From JBHGAV01 sp041946685 (lineage in GTDB: Bacteria > Acidobacteriota > Terriglobia > Bryobacterales > Bryobacteraceae), in the NCBI GenBank assembly GCA_041946685.1, contig JBHGAV010000019.1, positions 1 through 63,942 of the forward strand: 63,942 nt of DNA. Reading direction: 5' to 3'. The notes below the pieces were generated by a model. It was not told the DNA's origin. It searched no databases and saw only the letters and a program-made list of their open reading frames with translations. This document shows positions 16,296 to 24,730 of this stretch, in pieces. Each line of letters begins with the position of its first letter. The first letter of the stretch is position 1. The position numbers were made by a program, and so were the translations under genes.

Positions 16296-18440
16296 ATGAA
16301 ACGACGTGAATTTCTGGCAGCTCCCGTGGCGGGCGCTGTGATGTTGCAGCAAGGGAAGAAAGCGATTGCGGCTCAGCCGGCAAACATCCAGGTCTCAATC
16401 GATGCGGCCAAGCCCGGCGAAGCGATCACCCCGCTGGTCTTCGGCGGCTACATGGAGCCGGCCACGACGCGAGTCTGGGCCGAGATGCTGACCGACAGGA
16501 AGTTCGCCAACCCGATCGTCGCGGCTGCGCCGTCGGCGAGGAGCGCCCCGGCGGGAATGTTCGGACGCTTCATGGGCGAGCCCTTCCGGCCGGTGGGACC
16601 CGCGGGAACCGTGGAGATGGATACGTTTCGGCCGTTTGTCGGCAAGCACAGCCCGCGCGTGAAGCTGGACGGTATCGAGCCCCATGGCATTACGCAGTCC
16701 AGGCTGCGCCTGGGTCGCGGGAAGTCCTATGTGGGCCGTGTCTATCTTGCCGGTGACCCAGGCGCGAAGGTCGTGGTGCGGGTGGTTTGGGGACCCGGGC
16801 CCAACGACGCGTACACCTTGACGATCCCGCCGCTTTCGCGCGAATTCCAGAAGTTCCCCTTCAGTTTCACTTCCCCGGTCGACACGCAGGAAGCGCGCCT
16901 TGATGTTATGGGCACCGGTGTCGGAACGTTCCGTATCGGGACCGCTTCCCTGATGCCTGCCGACAACATGCTGGGGTTCAACGCTGGGATGATCCGGTTG
17001 TTCCGGGAAGCGGGTTTCAAGATGCTCAAGTGGCCGGGTGGCAACTTTGTCTCGGGCTACGATTGGCGGGACGGAATCGGCGATGTGGATAAGCGCCCCC
17101 CGCGCCTTCAATCGATGTGGAGCAACCGGGTAGAGCCGAACGATGTGGGCGTCCATGACTTCATCGCGCTGTGCAGACTTGTCGGCGCGGAACCCGATCT
17201 GACGGTCAATAGCGGATTCGGTTCGGCGCGGGAAGCGGCCGAGGAAGTGGAATACTGCAATGGTTCCATCGATACCCGCATGGGCAGGATGCGCGCGGAG
17301 AACGGTCATCCCGAGCCGTTCAACGTTCGCATCTGGGCCATCGGCAACGAAATGTACGGACCCTGGCAACTCGGCCGCATGTCGCTGAACCAGTACTGGG
17401 AGAAGCACAATCGCATCGTCGAAGCCATGCGGGCGGTGGACCCCACGATCAAGGTGGTCTTGTCGGGGGCGAGCATTTGTGAGAGATCCATCGGCGGGGC
17501 GGAGAAGAAGGGCGATTTCTTCCCCAGCGAGTGGGAGCCGCCTATCCCCGAGAATCTGCCCTGGGAGCTCGGGGGGCACGAGGACTGGACCGGGTGGTTG
17601 CTCGCCAACTGCAGAGGCAACGTCGACATTGTCTCCGAGCACACCTACTCGTATCCTCGGCTGGCCTACGACGCGCAGAAGCAGTCCTTCGTGAATAGGA
17701 ACGAGGATCCGCTGCCGATCCAGGCGCGCAGAACCTCCAACCGTATCGGCGAATTCGCGGAGGTGTGGCAGGAGTACGTCAAGAAGATGCCCTGGCTGAG
17801 AGAGCAGAAGGTCAAGTGGAGCTTCGATGAATGGGGCTGCCGCCACCGTCAGATGGGTGGTTCCTACCAGCCGCCGGGTATGTTGACGCCGCTCTGCTAC
17901 GCCCTGTTCCTGAACGAGATGTTCCGTCACTCCGAGTGGTTGGGGGTGAGTTGCGCGACGGGATCGCTGGGCACGGTGCTGGTCGACAACTTCGGCGAGG
18001 CCACGGGCTTCTCGGCGGAGGGACAGGTGCTCAAGCTGTATCACAACCACTTTGGCGGCGTTCTCCCGGTGCAATTGAACGGGAATTCGCCCCAGCAGGC
18101 GGTGCCCGGCACTCCGTGGGTGGACATCCCCAAGGTTCCGATTGGAAGCCCTACCTATCCGCTGGACATGTTCGCGGGGCTCTCCGGCGACCGCAAACTG
18201 CTCGTGTTCTCGGTGGTCAATCCCACCGAGTCGGCCCAGGAGTTCTCGCCTCAAATCGCGGGGATCAAGCTGCGCGGGCCGGGCAAGCTGTGGCAGATTG
18301 CGCCTCCCGGATTGAATTCGGCGAATCAGCCGGGGCAGAAGCCGGTGGTCGATATCGTCGAATCCGAGGTGAGCGCACTCGGAGCCACGGTGAAGGTTCC
18401 GCCGGTCAGCATCAGCGTCTACGAATTCGAGATCGCCTGA
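16296..18440 (+). CDS. Tat-exported GH51 alpha-L-arabinofuranosidase, copy 2
   Basis: 714 residues and the same architecture as copy 1 at 12771: Tat signal KRREFLAAPVAGAVMLQQG, CBM4-like insert, GH51 barrel. Expected catalytic residues are Glu352 (IGNEMYGPW, acid/base) and Glu512 (FDEWGCRH, nucleophile). This copy retains the segment RPPRLQSMWSNRVEPNDVG, which copy 1 has lost in part. Long stretches are identical, and the DNA is also very similar, so a tandem duplication around the PRMT-like gene is likely. AAGGAGA sits upstream of the ATG. The 118-base gap before it contains TATATG and TTATAG, so it may have its own promoter. It ends next to a strong bidirectional hairpin (18460-18492). Confidence 0.93.
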   Translation: MKRREFLAAPVAGAVMLQQGKKAIAAQPANIQVSIDAAKPGEAITPLVFGGYMEPATTRVWAEMLTDRKFANPIVAAAPSARSAPAGMFGRFMGEPFRPVGPAGTVEMDTFRPFVGKHSPRVKLDGIEPHGITQSRLRLGRGKSYVGRVYLAGDPGAKVVVRVVWGPGPNDAYTLTIPPLSREFQKFPFSFTSPVDTQEARLDVMGTGVGTFRIGTASLMPADNMLGFNAGMIRLFREAGFKMLKWPGGNFVSGYDWRDGIGDVDKRPPRLQSMWSNRVEPNDVGVHDFIALCRLVGAEPDLTVNSGFGSAREAAEEVEYCNGSIDTRMGRMRAENGHPEPFNVRIWAIGNEMYGPWQLGRMSLNQYWEKHNRIVEAMRAVDPTIKVVLSGASICERSIGGAEKKGDFFPSEWEPPIPENLPWELGGHEDWTGWLLANCRGNVDIVSEHTYSYPRLAYDAQKQSFVNRNEDPLPIQARRTSNRIGEFAEVWQEYVKKMPWLREQKVKWSFDEWGCRHRQMGGSYQPPGMLTPLCYALFLNEMFRHSEWLGVSCATGSLGTVLVDNFGEATGFSAEGQVLKLYHNHFGGVLPVQLNGNSPQQAVPGTPWVDIPKVPIGSPTYPLDMFAGLSGDRKLLVFSVVNPTESAQEFSPQIAGIKLRGPGKLWQIAPPGLNSANQPGQKPVVDIVESEVSALGATVKVPPVSISVYEFEIA

Positions 18441-18459
18441 TCGCCGCGCCGGTTTGCAC

Positions 18460-18492
18460 GCAGGCTGCTGAAGGACCCCTTCGGCAGCCTGC
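18460..18492. terminator. Bidirectional hairpin terminator
   Basis: GCAGGCTGC (18460-18468) pairs exactly with GCAGCCTGC (18484-18492), and GAAGG (18470-18474) pairs with CCTTC (18478-18482). One T-G wobble joins them, giving a stem of about 15 pairs with a 3-base loop. It lies between the convergent GH51 copy 2 and aminotransferase genes and touches the latter's stop codon. There is no T-run on either side. Confidence 0.75.
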
Positions 18493-19670
18493 TACGCGCT
18501 CGCCCAAAACTTCTCGGCTGCGGCCGTGCCGGATGCGGGCGGAGTGTATCCCTCGGCCTTCAGGCTCTGCTCGAGCGCATCCAGCAGCCGCAGGATGTTC
18601 TCCTTGGTCGAGGACGCGCCCATCAGGCCGATCCGGAATACCTTGCCCGCCAGCGGGCCGAAGCCGCCCAGCACCTCGATCGAGTGCTCCTCGAACAGGC
18701 GCTTGCGTACCTTGATCTCCTCGATGCCGTCCGGCACGCAGGGGGTGTTCAGGGTCCACAGCCGGTGCGGAGCCGCCACGTGCATCTTCATCCCCATGGC
18801 CTCGATCGCCGCCACGAAGGCCAGGTGGTTCCTGCGGTGCCGCTCCCACCGGTTCTCCAGGCCCTCTTCCATGACCGCCGCCAGCGCCTCGCGCAGCGCG
18901 TAGAACATGGAGATCGGAGCCGTGTGGTGGTAGCGGTGCGCCCCGTCGTAGTAGTCGTCAAGCAGCTTCAGGTCCAGGTACCAGGTCGGCAGCACCGTCT
19001 TCCGGGCGCGCAGCACCTCGAGCGCTCGCGGCGAGACCGTGATCGGCGACAGCCCCGGCGGGCAGGCCAGCGCCTTCTGCGTGCCGCTGTAGGCGATGTC
19101 GAGCCCCATCTTGTCCACCTCGACGGGCATCCCGCCGAGCGAGGTGACGCAATCTCCGATCACCACCGCGCCGACCTGGTGCGCGGCGTCGCAGATCGCT
19201 TTGCCGGGCTGCAAAGCGCCCGTGGAGGTCTCGGCGTGAACGAACGCCACCACCTGCGGCTTCTCCCGGATGATGAACTCGGAGGCCTCGCCGTCCTCGA
19301 ACGGCTGGCCCCAGGCCTTCTCCAGCCGGACCACCTGCCCGCCCTGCCGCCTCGCCATCTCGGTGATGCGGTCGCAGAAGAAGCCGTTGGCCAGCACCGC
19401 GACCTTCGCGCCGGGCTCGACGAAGTTCGCCACGGCGGTCTCCATCCCCGCGCTGCCGGTGCCGGAAATCACCATGTTGAACTTGTTCTCGGTTCCGAAC
19501 ACGACCCCAAGCATCTTGCGGATGTCTTCGGCGACCTCGAAGAAAAACGGGTCCAGGTGTCCGACGATGGGCTGCTGCATGGCCTGGTAGACGCGCGGTT
19601 CCACCATGACCGGGCCGGGCCCCATCAGAAGGCGCTTGGGCGCGGTAAGAGGGCGATAGGTTTCGGGCAT
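18492..19670 (-). CDS. Class V aminotransferase, alanine-glyoxylate/serine-pyruvate type
   Basis: 392 residues, PLP-dependent fold type I. The N-terminal LLMGPGPVMVEPRV is a hallmark of the alanine-glyoxylate/serine-glyoxylate group. The phosphate-binding region is SGTGSAGME, the PLP-ring Asp is Asp173 in VIGDCVTSLGG, and the Schiff-base lysine is Lys199 in DIAYSGTQKALACPPG. It likely moves an amino group from alanine or serine to glyoxylate, or acts on a similar small substrate. The frame is open to 19841, but GGAGG lies 11 bases before the ATG at 19670 and the family N-terminus follows. It is convergent with GH51 copy 2 and divergent from hrpB, 49 bases away, so it is probably a single-gene unit. 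Confidence 0.92.
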   Translation of the reverse strand: MPETYRPLTAPKRLLMGPGPVMVEPRVYQAMQQPIVGHLDPFFFEVAEDIRKMLGVVFGTENKFNMVISGTGSAGMETAVANFVEPGAKVAVLANGFFCDRITEMARRQGGQVVRLEKAWGQPFEDGEASEFIIREKPQVVAFVHAETSTGALQPGKAICDAAHQVGAVVIGDCVTSLGGMPVEVDKMGLDIAYSGTQKALACPPGLSPITVSPRALEVLRARKTVLPTWYLDLKLLDDYYDGAHRYHHTAPISMFYALREALAAVMEEGLENRWERHRRNHLAFVAAIEAMGMKMHVAAPHRLWTLNTPCVPDGIEEIKVRKRLFEEHSIEVLGGFGPLAGKVFRIGLMGASSTKENILRLLDALEQSLKAEGYTPPASGTAAAEKFWASA

Positions 19671-19719
19671 AAATTGATCCTCCGGTATCGCGCGGGACTC
19701 TGTCAAGCGCCGTTCTACC

Positions 19720-22131
19720 ATGGTGGATATCCGTATGCCTGCGCCGCTTCCCATCGACCCGCTCGTGCCGCGAATCCGGCAGTTGCTCGGCAGCGATCGC
19801 AACCTGGTGCTGGAAGCGCCTCCCGGGGCGGGGAAGACCACGCGCGTCCCGCCGGCCCTGCTGGGCCTTGGGAAAGGGGCCGTGCTCGTGCTGGAGCCCC
19901 GGCGCCTGGCGGCGCGCCTGGCCGCGCGCCGCGTGGCCTCGGAACTCGGCGAGAGCGTCGGCCAGACCGCCGGCTACCAGGTGCGATTCGAGGAGGTCGC
20001 TGGTCCCCGTACCCGACTGCGTTTTCTGACCGAAGGCGTGCTGACGCGGCGGCTCCTGGCGGACTCGAACCTCTCCGGCGTCGACACGGTCGTGCTGGAC
20101 GAGTTTCACGAGCGGCACCTGGAAGGCGACCTGGCGCTGGCCCTGCTGGCGCGGCTTCAGCGAACCTCCCGGCCGGACCTGCGCCTCCTGGTGATGTCCG
20201 CCACCATGGACACCGCGCGTGTGGCCGCTTTCCTGAACGGGTGTCCGGTCCTGCGCTCGGAGGGCAAGCTGTTCGACCTCTCGATCTCCTACACGCCCTC
20301 CTCGCCGCAGCCTTTGGCCGGGCAGGTGGCGGCGGCGATTGAACGCCTGCTGCGGGAAGGGCTGGACGGGGATGTCCTCGTCTTTCTGCCCGGCGCGGCT
20401 GAGATCCGCCAGGCGGCCAGCGCGTGTGCCGGAATCGCGGCGAAGGCGGGCATGCTGATGCTGCCGCTGCACGGAGACCTCTCCGCTGAAGAGCAGGACC
20501 GCGCGGTGGCGCCGGCCAACCGCCCGAAGCTCATCCTCTCGACCAACGTGGCTGAGAGCTCGGTCACCATTGAAGGAGTCACCGCCGTGATCGACAGCGG
20601 CCTGGCTCGGATTGCGGGCTTCTCGCCCTGGTCCGGCCTGCCGACCCTGACCGTCAGCCGGATCAGCCAGGCCTCCGCCATCCAGCGCGCGGGCCGGGCG
20701 GGGCGGACCGGCCCCGGCCGCGTAATCCGCCTCTATCCAGCAGAGGACTTCCACCGCCGGCCGGCGCATGACGTTCCGGAGGTGCTTCGCCGCGAGCTCT
20801 CAGGGACCTGCCTGGAGCTGGCTGCGATGGGGCTGGACCCCCGGCGGCTCGATTGGCTCGACGCCCCCCCGGAGGCCTCCCTCGCCTCGGCCGTCGATCT
20901 CCTCCGGGACCTCGGCGCGGTCGATCCGGGCGGCTGCCTCACAGACACGGGGCGCCTGATGTCGCTGTACCCTCTGCACCCGCGGCTCTCGCGGCTGGTC
21001 ACGGAAGCCGCCGCGCGCGGCGTCGCCGAGGAGGGGGTGAAGCTGGCCGCGCATCTGAGCACCGGCGCGCATCGCCTCGACGCGTCCGAATTGCTCCAGC
21101 TTCTTGAGATGCCCTTGGACTTTGCCACGCGCCGGGTGGTCCAGCAGATCTCTCGTGTGAAGCGGCATCGAGCGGGCAGGCCGGCGAGCGTCGATGAGGC
21201 GATGCTCATCTCGGCCCTGGTCGCCTTTCCGGACCGCGTCGCCCGGCGCCGGCAGGGGAATGAGCTGCTTCTCGCCGCCGGCGGCGCGGCGCTGCTTTCG
21301 GGCGGGGCCGGCGCCTGTCCCGGCGACTGGCTCGTGGCCGTGGATGTCGAAGACCGGCGGGAGCGCGGCCTGCCCCTGGTGCGCCTGGCAAGCCCCATCC
21401 AGCCGGAGTGGCTGCTGGACCTGTTTCCGGACCGTGTCACCGAGCGGAGATCCGTGGAGTGGAACCGCAAGTCGGAGCGTGTCGAAGGCGCAAGCGCCCT
21501 GCTGTTCGGCGATCTGGTCTTGGAGGAGAGCCGCGACGGTCCGGTCGACGAGGATCAAGCCGCCCGGCTGCTGGCGGAGAAGGCGGTCGAGGCCGGCGCC
21601 GGCCGCTTCGCCGAACCTGAGGACGTGGCGGAACTGGTTGCGCGCCTGGCCTTCGCCGCCGAGCACAGCTCCGTGCCGCCGCCCACCGGCAACGATGTGA
21701 ACCTCGCGCTGGCTTCCCTCTGCAGCGGGCTGCGCAGTTTCGCGGAGTTGAAGGAGGCCGCCGGCGCGGGCGGACTGGAACGAGCCTTACTGGCCCGCCT
21801 CGACGCGCGGGCCAGCCGGGAGCTGCGGGAGGTCGCACCGGAGAAGATCCGTCTTCCGGGAGGGCGCTTGGTGCGGGTTCGATACGCTGCCGGCCGCCCG
21901 CCGTGGATCGCCTCGCGGCTTCAGGACTTCTTCGGGATGCGGGAGACGCCGCGGGTGGCCCGGGGGGCGGTCCCGCTGGTGGTCCATCTGCTCGCGCCCA
22001 ACCAGAGGCCCGTGCAGACCACGACGGACCTGGCCGGTTTCTGGGCACGGCTCTACCCCCAGGTACGCCGCGAGCTGAGCCGCCGATACCCCCGCCACTC
22101 CTGGCCGGAGTACCCTGTCGCAGACAATTAG
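19720..22131 (+). CDS. hrpB: ATP-dependent helicase HrpB
   Basis: 803 residues, a DEAH-type SF2 helicase of normal HrpB length. Walker A is APPGAGKTT (33-41). The DEAH-type box reads DEFHER, motif III is MSATMD, and motif VI is QRAGRAGRTGPG. The C-terminal HrpB domain is recognisable from GRPPWIASRLQDFFGM and RRYPRHSWPEYP. The cellular role is unclear in most bacteria; RNA or DNA remodelling is assumed. The ATG at 19720 gives MVDIRMPAPLP; an ATG at 19735 is an equal alternative, and neither has a strong SD. It is divergently placed from the aminotransferase gene. The downstream secreted protein gene starts 47 bases later. Confidence 0.95.
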   Translation: MVDIRMPAPLPIDPLVPRIRQLLGSDRNLVLEAPPGAGKTTRVPPALLGLGKGAVLVLEPRRLAARLAARRVASELGESVGQTAGYQVRFEEVAGPRTRLRFLTEGVLTRRLLADSNLSGVDTVVLDEFHERHLEGDLALALLARLQRTSRPDLRLLVMSATMDTARVAAFLNGCPVLRSEGKLFDLSISYTPSSPQPLAGQVAAAIERLLREGLDGDVLVFLPGAAEIRQAASACAGIAAKAGMLMLPLHGDLSAEEQDRAVAPANRPKLILSTNVAESSVTIEGVTAVIDSGLARIAGFSPWSGLPTLTVSRISQASAIQRAGRAGRTGPGRVIRLYPAEDFHRRPAHDVPEVLRRELSGTCLELAAMGLDPRRLDWLDAPPEASLASAVDLLRDLGAVDPGGCLTDTGRLMSLYPLHPRLSRLVTEAAARGVAEEGVKLAAHLSTGAHRLDASELLQLLEMPLDFATRRVVQQISRVKRHRAGRPASVDEAMLISALVAFPDRVARRRQGNELLLAAGGAALLSGGAGACPGDWLVAVDVEDRRERGLPLVRLASPIQPEWLLDLFPDRVTERRSVEWNRKSERVEGASALLFGDLVLEESRDGPVDEDQAARLLAEKAVEAGAGRFAEPEDVAELVARLAFAAEHSSVPPPTGNDVNLALASLCSGLRSFAELKEAAGAGGLERALLARLDARASRELREVAPEKIRLPGGRLVRVRYAAGRPPWIASRLQDFFGMRETPRVARGAVPLVVHLLAPNQRPVQTTTDLAGFWARLYPQVRRELSRRYPRHSWPEYPVADN

Positions 22132-22178
22132 CCGGAGAAGTGGCTTGGCGCACGGCCACTACCTCAGTGGATCAGTCC

Positions 22179-22994
22179 ATGAAACGAGAAGTTTGCCTGC
22201 TGGCGGGGGCCGCGGCAGCAGCACTTGTCTGCTTTGCCGCGGACCCGGTGTGCCGGCCGCAAGCGCCCTGCTATTCGGGGGATAGCATTGTGAGCGCGGC
22301 CAGCGGCGCGCCCGCCGCCCTGGCTCCAAATTCCCTGGCGAGCATCTACGGCACCGGGCTCTCCTACGTGGAGCGGGCGATCACGGGAGCCGACATCCTG
22401 GCGGGAGAACTTCCGACGGTGCTCCCGGGCACGGGCGTGCGTGTCCTGGTGGGGGGGATTCCGGCACATATCTACTACGTCTCGCCGGGACAGGTGAATT
22501 TCCTGATTCCGAGCAACATCAAACCCGCCGCGGTGACGGTGCAGTTGACCAGGGACGGGACGGCGGGCCCGGCGGTCCAGGTGACGCTGCGGGAAGAGGC
22601 TCCGGCGCTGTTTCAGTTGGACCTCGCCACGATCGTGGCCTCGCATTCGGACTACTCCGTGGTCACCCGGGAAGCGCCCGCCCGCCCCGGCGAATGGATC
22701 ATTCTGTGGGCGACCGGCCTGGGCCCGGTCGTCCCGCCCGCCGCATATGGGAAGATCCCCACGCAGGCGGCGCAGATCAAGCAGCTTGACGCCTTCCGCG
22801 TTCTGCTGGACGGAGCGCCGGTCCCGCCCAGCCACATCGGGTATGCAGGAGTTGCCCCGGGCTGGGGAGGGTTGTATCAAATTAACGTGAAATTGCCGGA
22901 CGACGCGCCCGTCAACCCTGAGATTCGCATCGCCATAGGGGACGCGGCCAGCCCGGAGGGGCTGCGGCTTTGGGCCGGTCCGCCGGGCGATTAA
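22179..22994 (+). CDS. Stand-alone TIGR03437 (Solibacter-type) secreted protein
   Basis: 271 residues. A signal peptide (CLLAGAAAAALVCFA) precedes a region with several cysteines. The rest matches the TIGR03437 repeat-type domain found in many Solibacter proteins: LAPNSLASIYGTGLS, VLPGTGVRVLVGGIPAHIYY, VSPGQVNFLIP, APALFQ, EWIILWATGLGPV and WGGLYQINVKLP. In most proteins this domain ends a longer secreted polypeptide; here it makes up almost the whole product. Its function is unknown; an IPT/TIG-like beta-sandwich is likely. The ATG at 22179 lacks a clear SD, and GTG codons nearby are possible starts. It follows hrpB on the same strand. Confidence 0.8.
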   Translation: MKREVCLLAGAAAAALVCFAADPVCRPQAPCYSGDSIVSAASGAPAALAPNSLASIYGTGLSYVERAITGADILAGELPTVLPGTGVRVLVGGIPAHIYYVSPGQVNFLIPSNIKPAAVTVQLTRDGTAGPAVQVTLREEAPALFQLDLATIVASHSDYSVVTREAPARPGEWIILWATGLGPVVPPAAYGKIPTQAAQIKQLDAFRVLLDGAPVPPSHIGYAGVAPGWGGLYQINVKLPDDAPVNPEIRIAIGDAASPEGLRLWAGPPGD

Positions 22995-23065
22995 CGCCGC
23001 TGCAACTCGTTGGTTTCCGGCCACGTTTCACAGGATGTGGGCTACAATGTCGTATGGAGGGGAAG

Positions 23066-23890
23066 ATGTGGTTCCGTAGCGCTCTGCTGACATCTTTCAT
23101 CGCGCTTTCCCTGGCGGCCCAGACGGCCCCCGAGGGAGCCACCCCCCAGGGCCTGCGGCAGCCCGATCCCGTCAAGACGGAGGGCGCGTACGTGGTGGAG
23201 AGCGGCACGCGCATCCCGCTGAGCCTCATCAACAGCGTCAGCACGAAGGTTTCGGCGGAGGGGGATCGCGTATACCTGGAGACCGTGTTTCCGATCCTGG
23301 CGGGCGGCCGGATCGTCATTCCTCCGGGCAGCTACGTCGCGGGCACGATCACCGAGTTGAAGCGGCCGGGTCGGATCAAGGGTCGGGGGGAAATGTACCT
23401 CCGCTTCGACTCGCTCACCCTGCCGAACGGCGTGACGCGCGATTTTCGTGCGCGGGTGGGCAGCCTCGACGGCCAGGCCGGCGATGAACTGGACCGCGGC
23501 GAGGGCAAGATCAAGAGTGAAGGCAACAAGGGCGGCGATGCCCGGAATGTGGGGGAAGCCGCGGCCGCCGGGACTTCGGTGGGCGTGATCGCAGGCAGCG
23601 CGGCGGGCCGTCCCGGAATGGGGGCGGGCGTCGGCGCGGCGGCGGGCGCGGCGGCCGGCATGTTGGGCGTGCTGCTGACCCGCGGCCCCGACATCGTGCT
23701 CACGCGTGGCACCACGATCGAGATGGTGCTCGACCGCGCGATTTCCTTCGATGAAACCGAGATCGATTTTACGGGCATTCCAATGCGCCGGCCCCAGACC
23801 GGCGGGGGCGGCGCGGCCCAGCCCTCCGACAAGAGCACTCGATCGGTGCCGATACCCGGCCGCACCGGCGTCGGACGCATCCCGTACTGA
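23066..23890 (+). CDS. Secreted glycine-zipper protein, VirB10/TrbI-like
   Basis: About 274 residues. A signal peptide (SALLTSFIALSLAAQ) leads into a beta-rich domain beginning ESGTRIPLSLINSVSTKVS with RIVIPPGSYVAGTITELKR. This pattern recalls the barrel of TrbI/VirB10-type proteins (P-x-GT-x-I/L-x-G). A glycine-zipper segment follows (VGVIAGSAAGRPGMGAGVGA and neighbours), then LTRGTTIEMVLDR. No secretion-system genes are nearby, so I read it as a free-standing envelope protein; such proteins are common in acidobacteria as far as I recall. GGAGGGG ends 3 bases before the ATG at 23066, which decides against the ATG at 23054. It precedes the hem operon by 30 bases. Confidence 0.75.
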   Translation: MWFRSALLTSFIALSLAAQTAPEGATPQGLRQPDPVKTEGAYVVESGTRIPLSLINSVSTKVSAEGDRVYLETVFPILAGGRIVIPPGSYVAGTITELKRPGRIKGRGEMYLRFDSLTLPNGVTRDFRARVGSLDGQAGDELDRGEGKIKSEGNKGGDARNVGEAAAAGTSVGVIAGSAAGRPGMGAGVGAAAGAAAGMLGVLLTRGPDIVLTRGTTIEMVLDRAISFDETEIDFTGIPMRRPQTGGGGAAQPSDKSTRSVPIPGRTGVGRIPY

Positions 23891-23920
23891 TTGAACGACT
23901 CACTTCCAGCCGTGATTGAA

Positions 23921-24730
23921 ATGAGCGCCATCTGGTTGCGCGTAGCCGTGGTGTTGTATTCCGTCGGGCTGCTGCACTCCATCCTGACGGTCCTGCGCCG
24001 CCGCTCGCAGTTGTTCCGCCCCGCCTTCCGGTGTTTCGTGGTGGGCGTGATCCTGCACGCGGTCTCCCTGGTGGAGGCGACCGTGTGGATGCGGAGCGCG
24101 CCGCTCCACAACTCCTATGAATCGGCCTCCTCCTGCGCGTTTCTCCTCGCCCTGGTCTTCCTGATCGTCTACGGGCGCTACAAGATCGAGACGCTCGGCG
24201 TCTTTCTTTTTCCCCTGGTTTTCATTCTGGCGCTGGTCGGGAGCCTGGGAACCCCGGTGGGGACCTGGAGCAATCCGGCGCTGCGCGACGCGCTGCTGAT
24301 GGTTCATGTCGCTCTGGTGCTGACCGGTTACGCCGCCCTGCTGGTGACAGCGACTTCCGCGATCATCTACCTGCTCCAGGAGCGGCAGCTTAAGAGCAAA
24401 GACCCCGGAGTGCTCACCGACCGGCTGCCCCCGCTCGGCACCATGGACGAGCTCATCAGCCGCTCGATGGCCATTGCTTTCGTACTGATCACGCTGGCCG
24501 TCATCGTCGCCAGTATCTGGGCCTCGGTGGAGTCGGGGGTCCGGTGGATCAGCGAACCCAAGATCGTCATTTCCCTGGCGACATGGGCTCTGTACCTGGT
24601 GATGACCTACTTGCGTGTCACCGTGGGCTGGCGCGGGCGGAAGGCGGCCTTCATGTCGGTGGTTGTGGTCGGCTGCTCGGCGCTTACCTGGGCGGCCCAC
24701 ATGGGGCTGCGCGGCCTTCTGGTCCGATGA
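23921..24730 (+). CDS. hemX: HemX/CcsA-type cytochrome c assembly membrane protein
   Basis: About 269 residues with eight likely transmembrane helices. The segment HNSYESASSCAFLLALVFLIVYG and later GTPVGTWSNPALRDALLMVHVALVLTGY correspond to conserved parts of the CcsA/HemX group, including histidines in membrane-facing positions. Proteins of this type are encoded immediately before hemA in many bacteria and are thought to affect glutamyl-tRNA reductase level or haem handling. The start is uncertain: TTG at 23891, GTG at 23912 and ATG at 23921 are all in frame, and none has a strong SD. The 3' end overlaps hemA by 4 bases (ATGA), so the two are translationally coupled. Confidence 0.85.
   Translation: MSAIWLRVAVVLYSVGLLHSILTVLRRRSQLFRPAFRCFVVGVILHAVSLVEATVWMRSAPLHNSYESASSCAFLLALVFLIVYGRYKIETLGVFLFPLVFILALVGSLGTPVGTWSNPALRDALLMVHVALVLTGYAALLVTATSAIIYLLQERQLKSKDPGVLTDRLPPLGTMDELISRSMAIAFVLITLAVIVASIWASVESGVRWISEPKIVISLATWALYLVMTYLRVTVGWRGRKAAFMSVVVVGCSALTWAAHMGLRGLLVR

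Noticed and set aside
12789..18254. Two long minus-strand frames opposite the GH51 genes (12789-14525 and 16395-18254)
   Set aside because: They resemble each other only because the GH51 genes are duplicates; they have no motif of their own.
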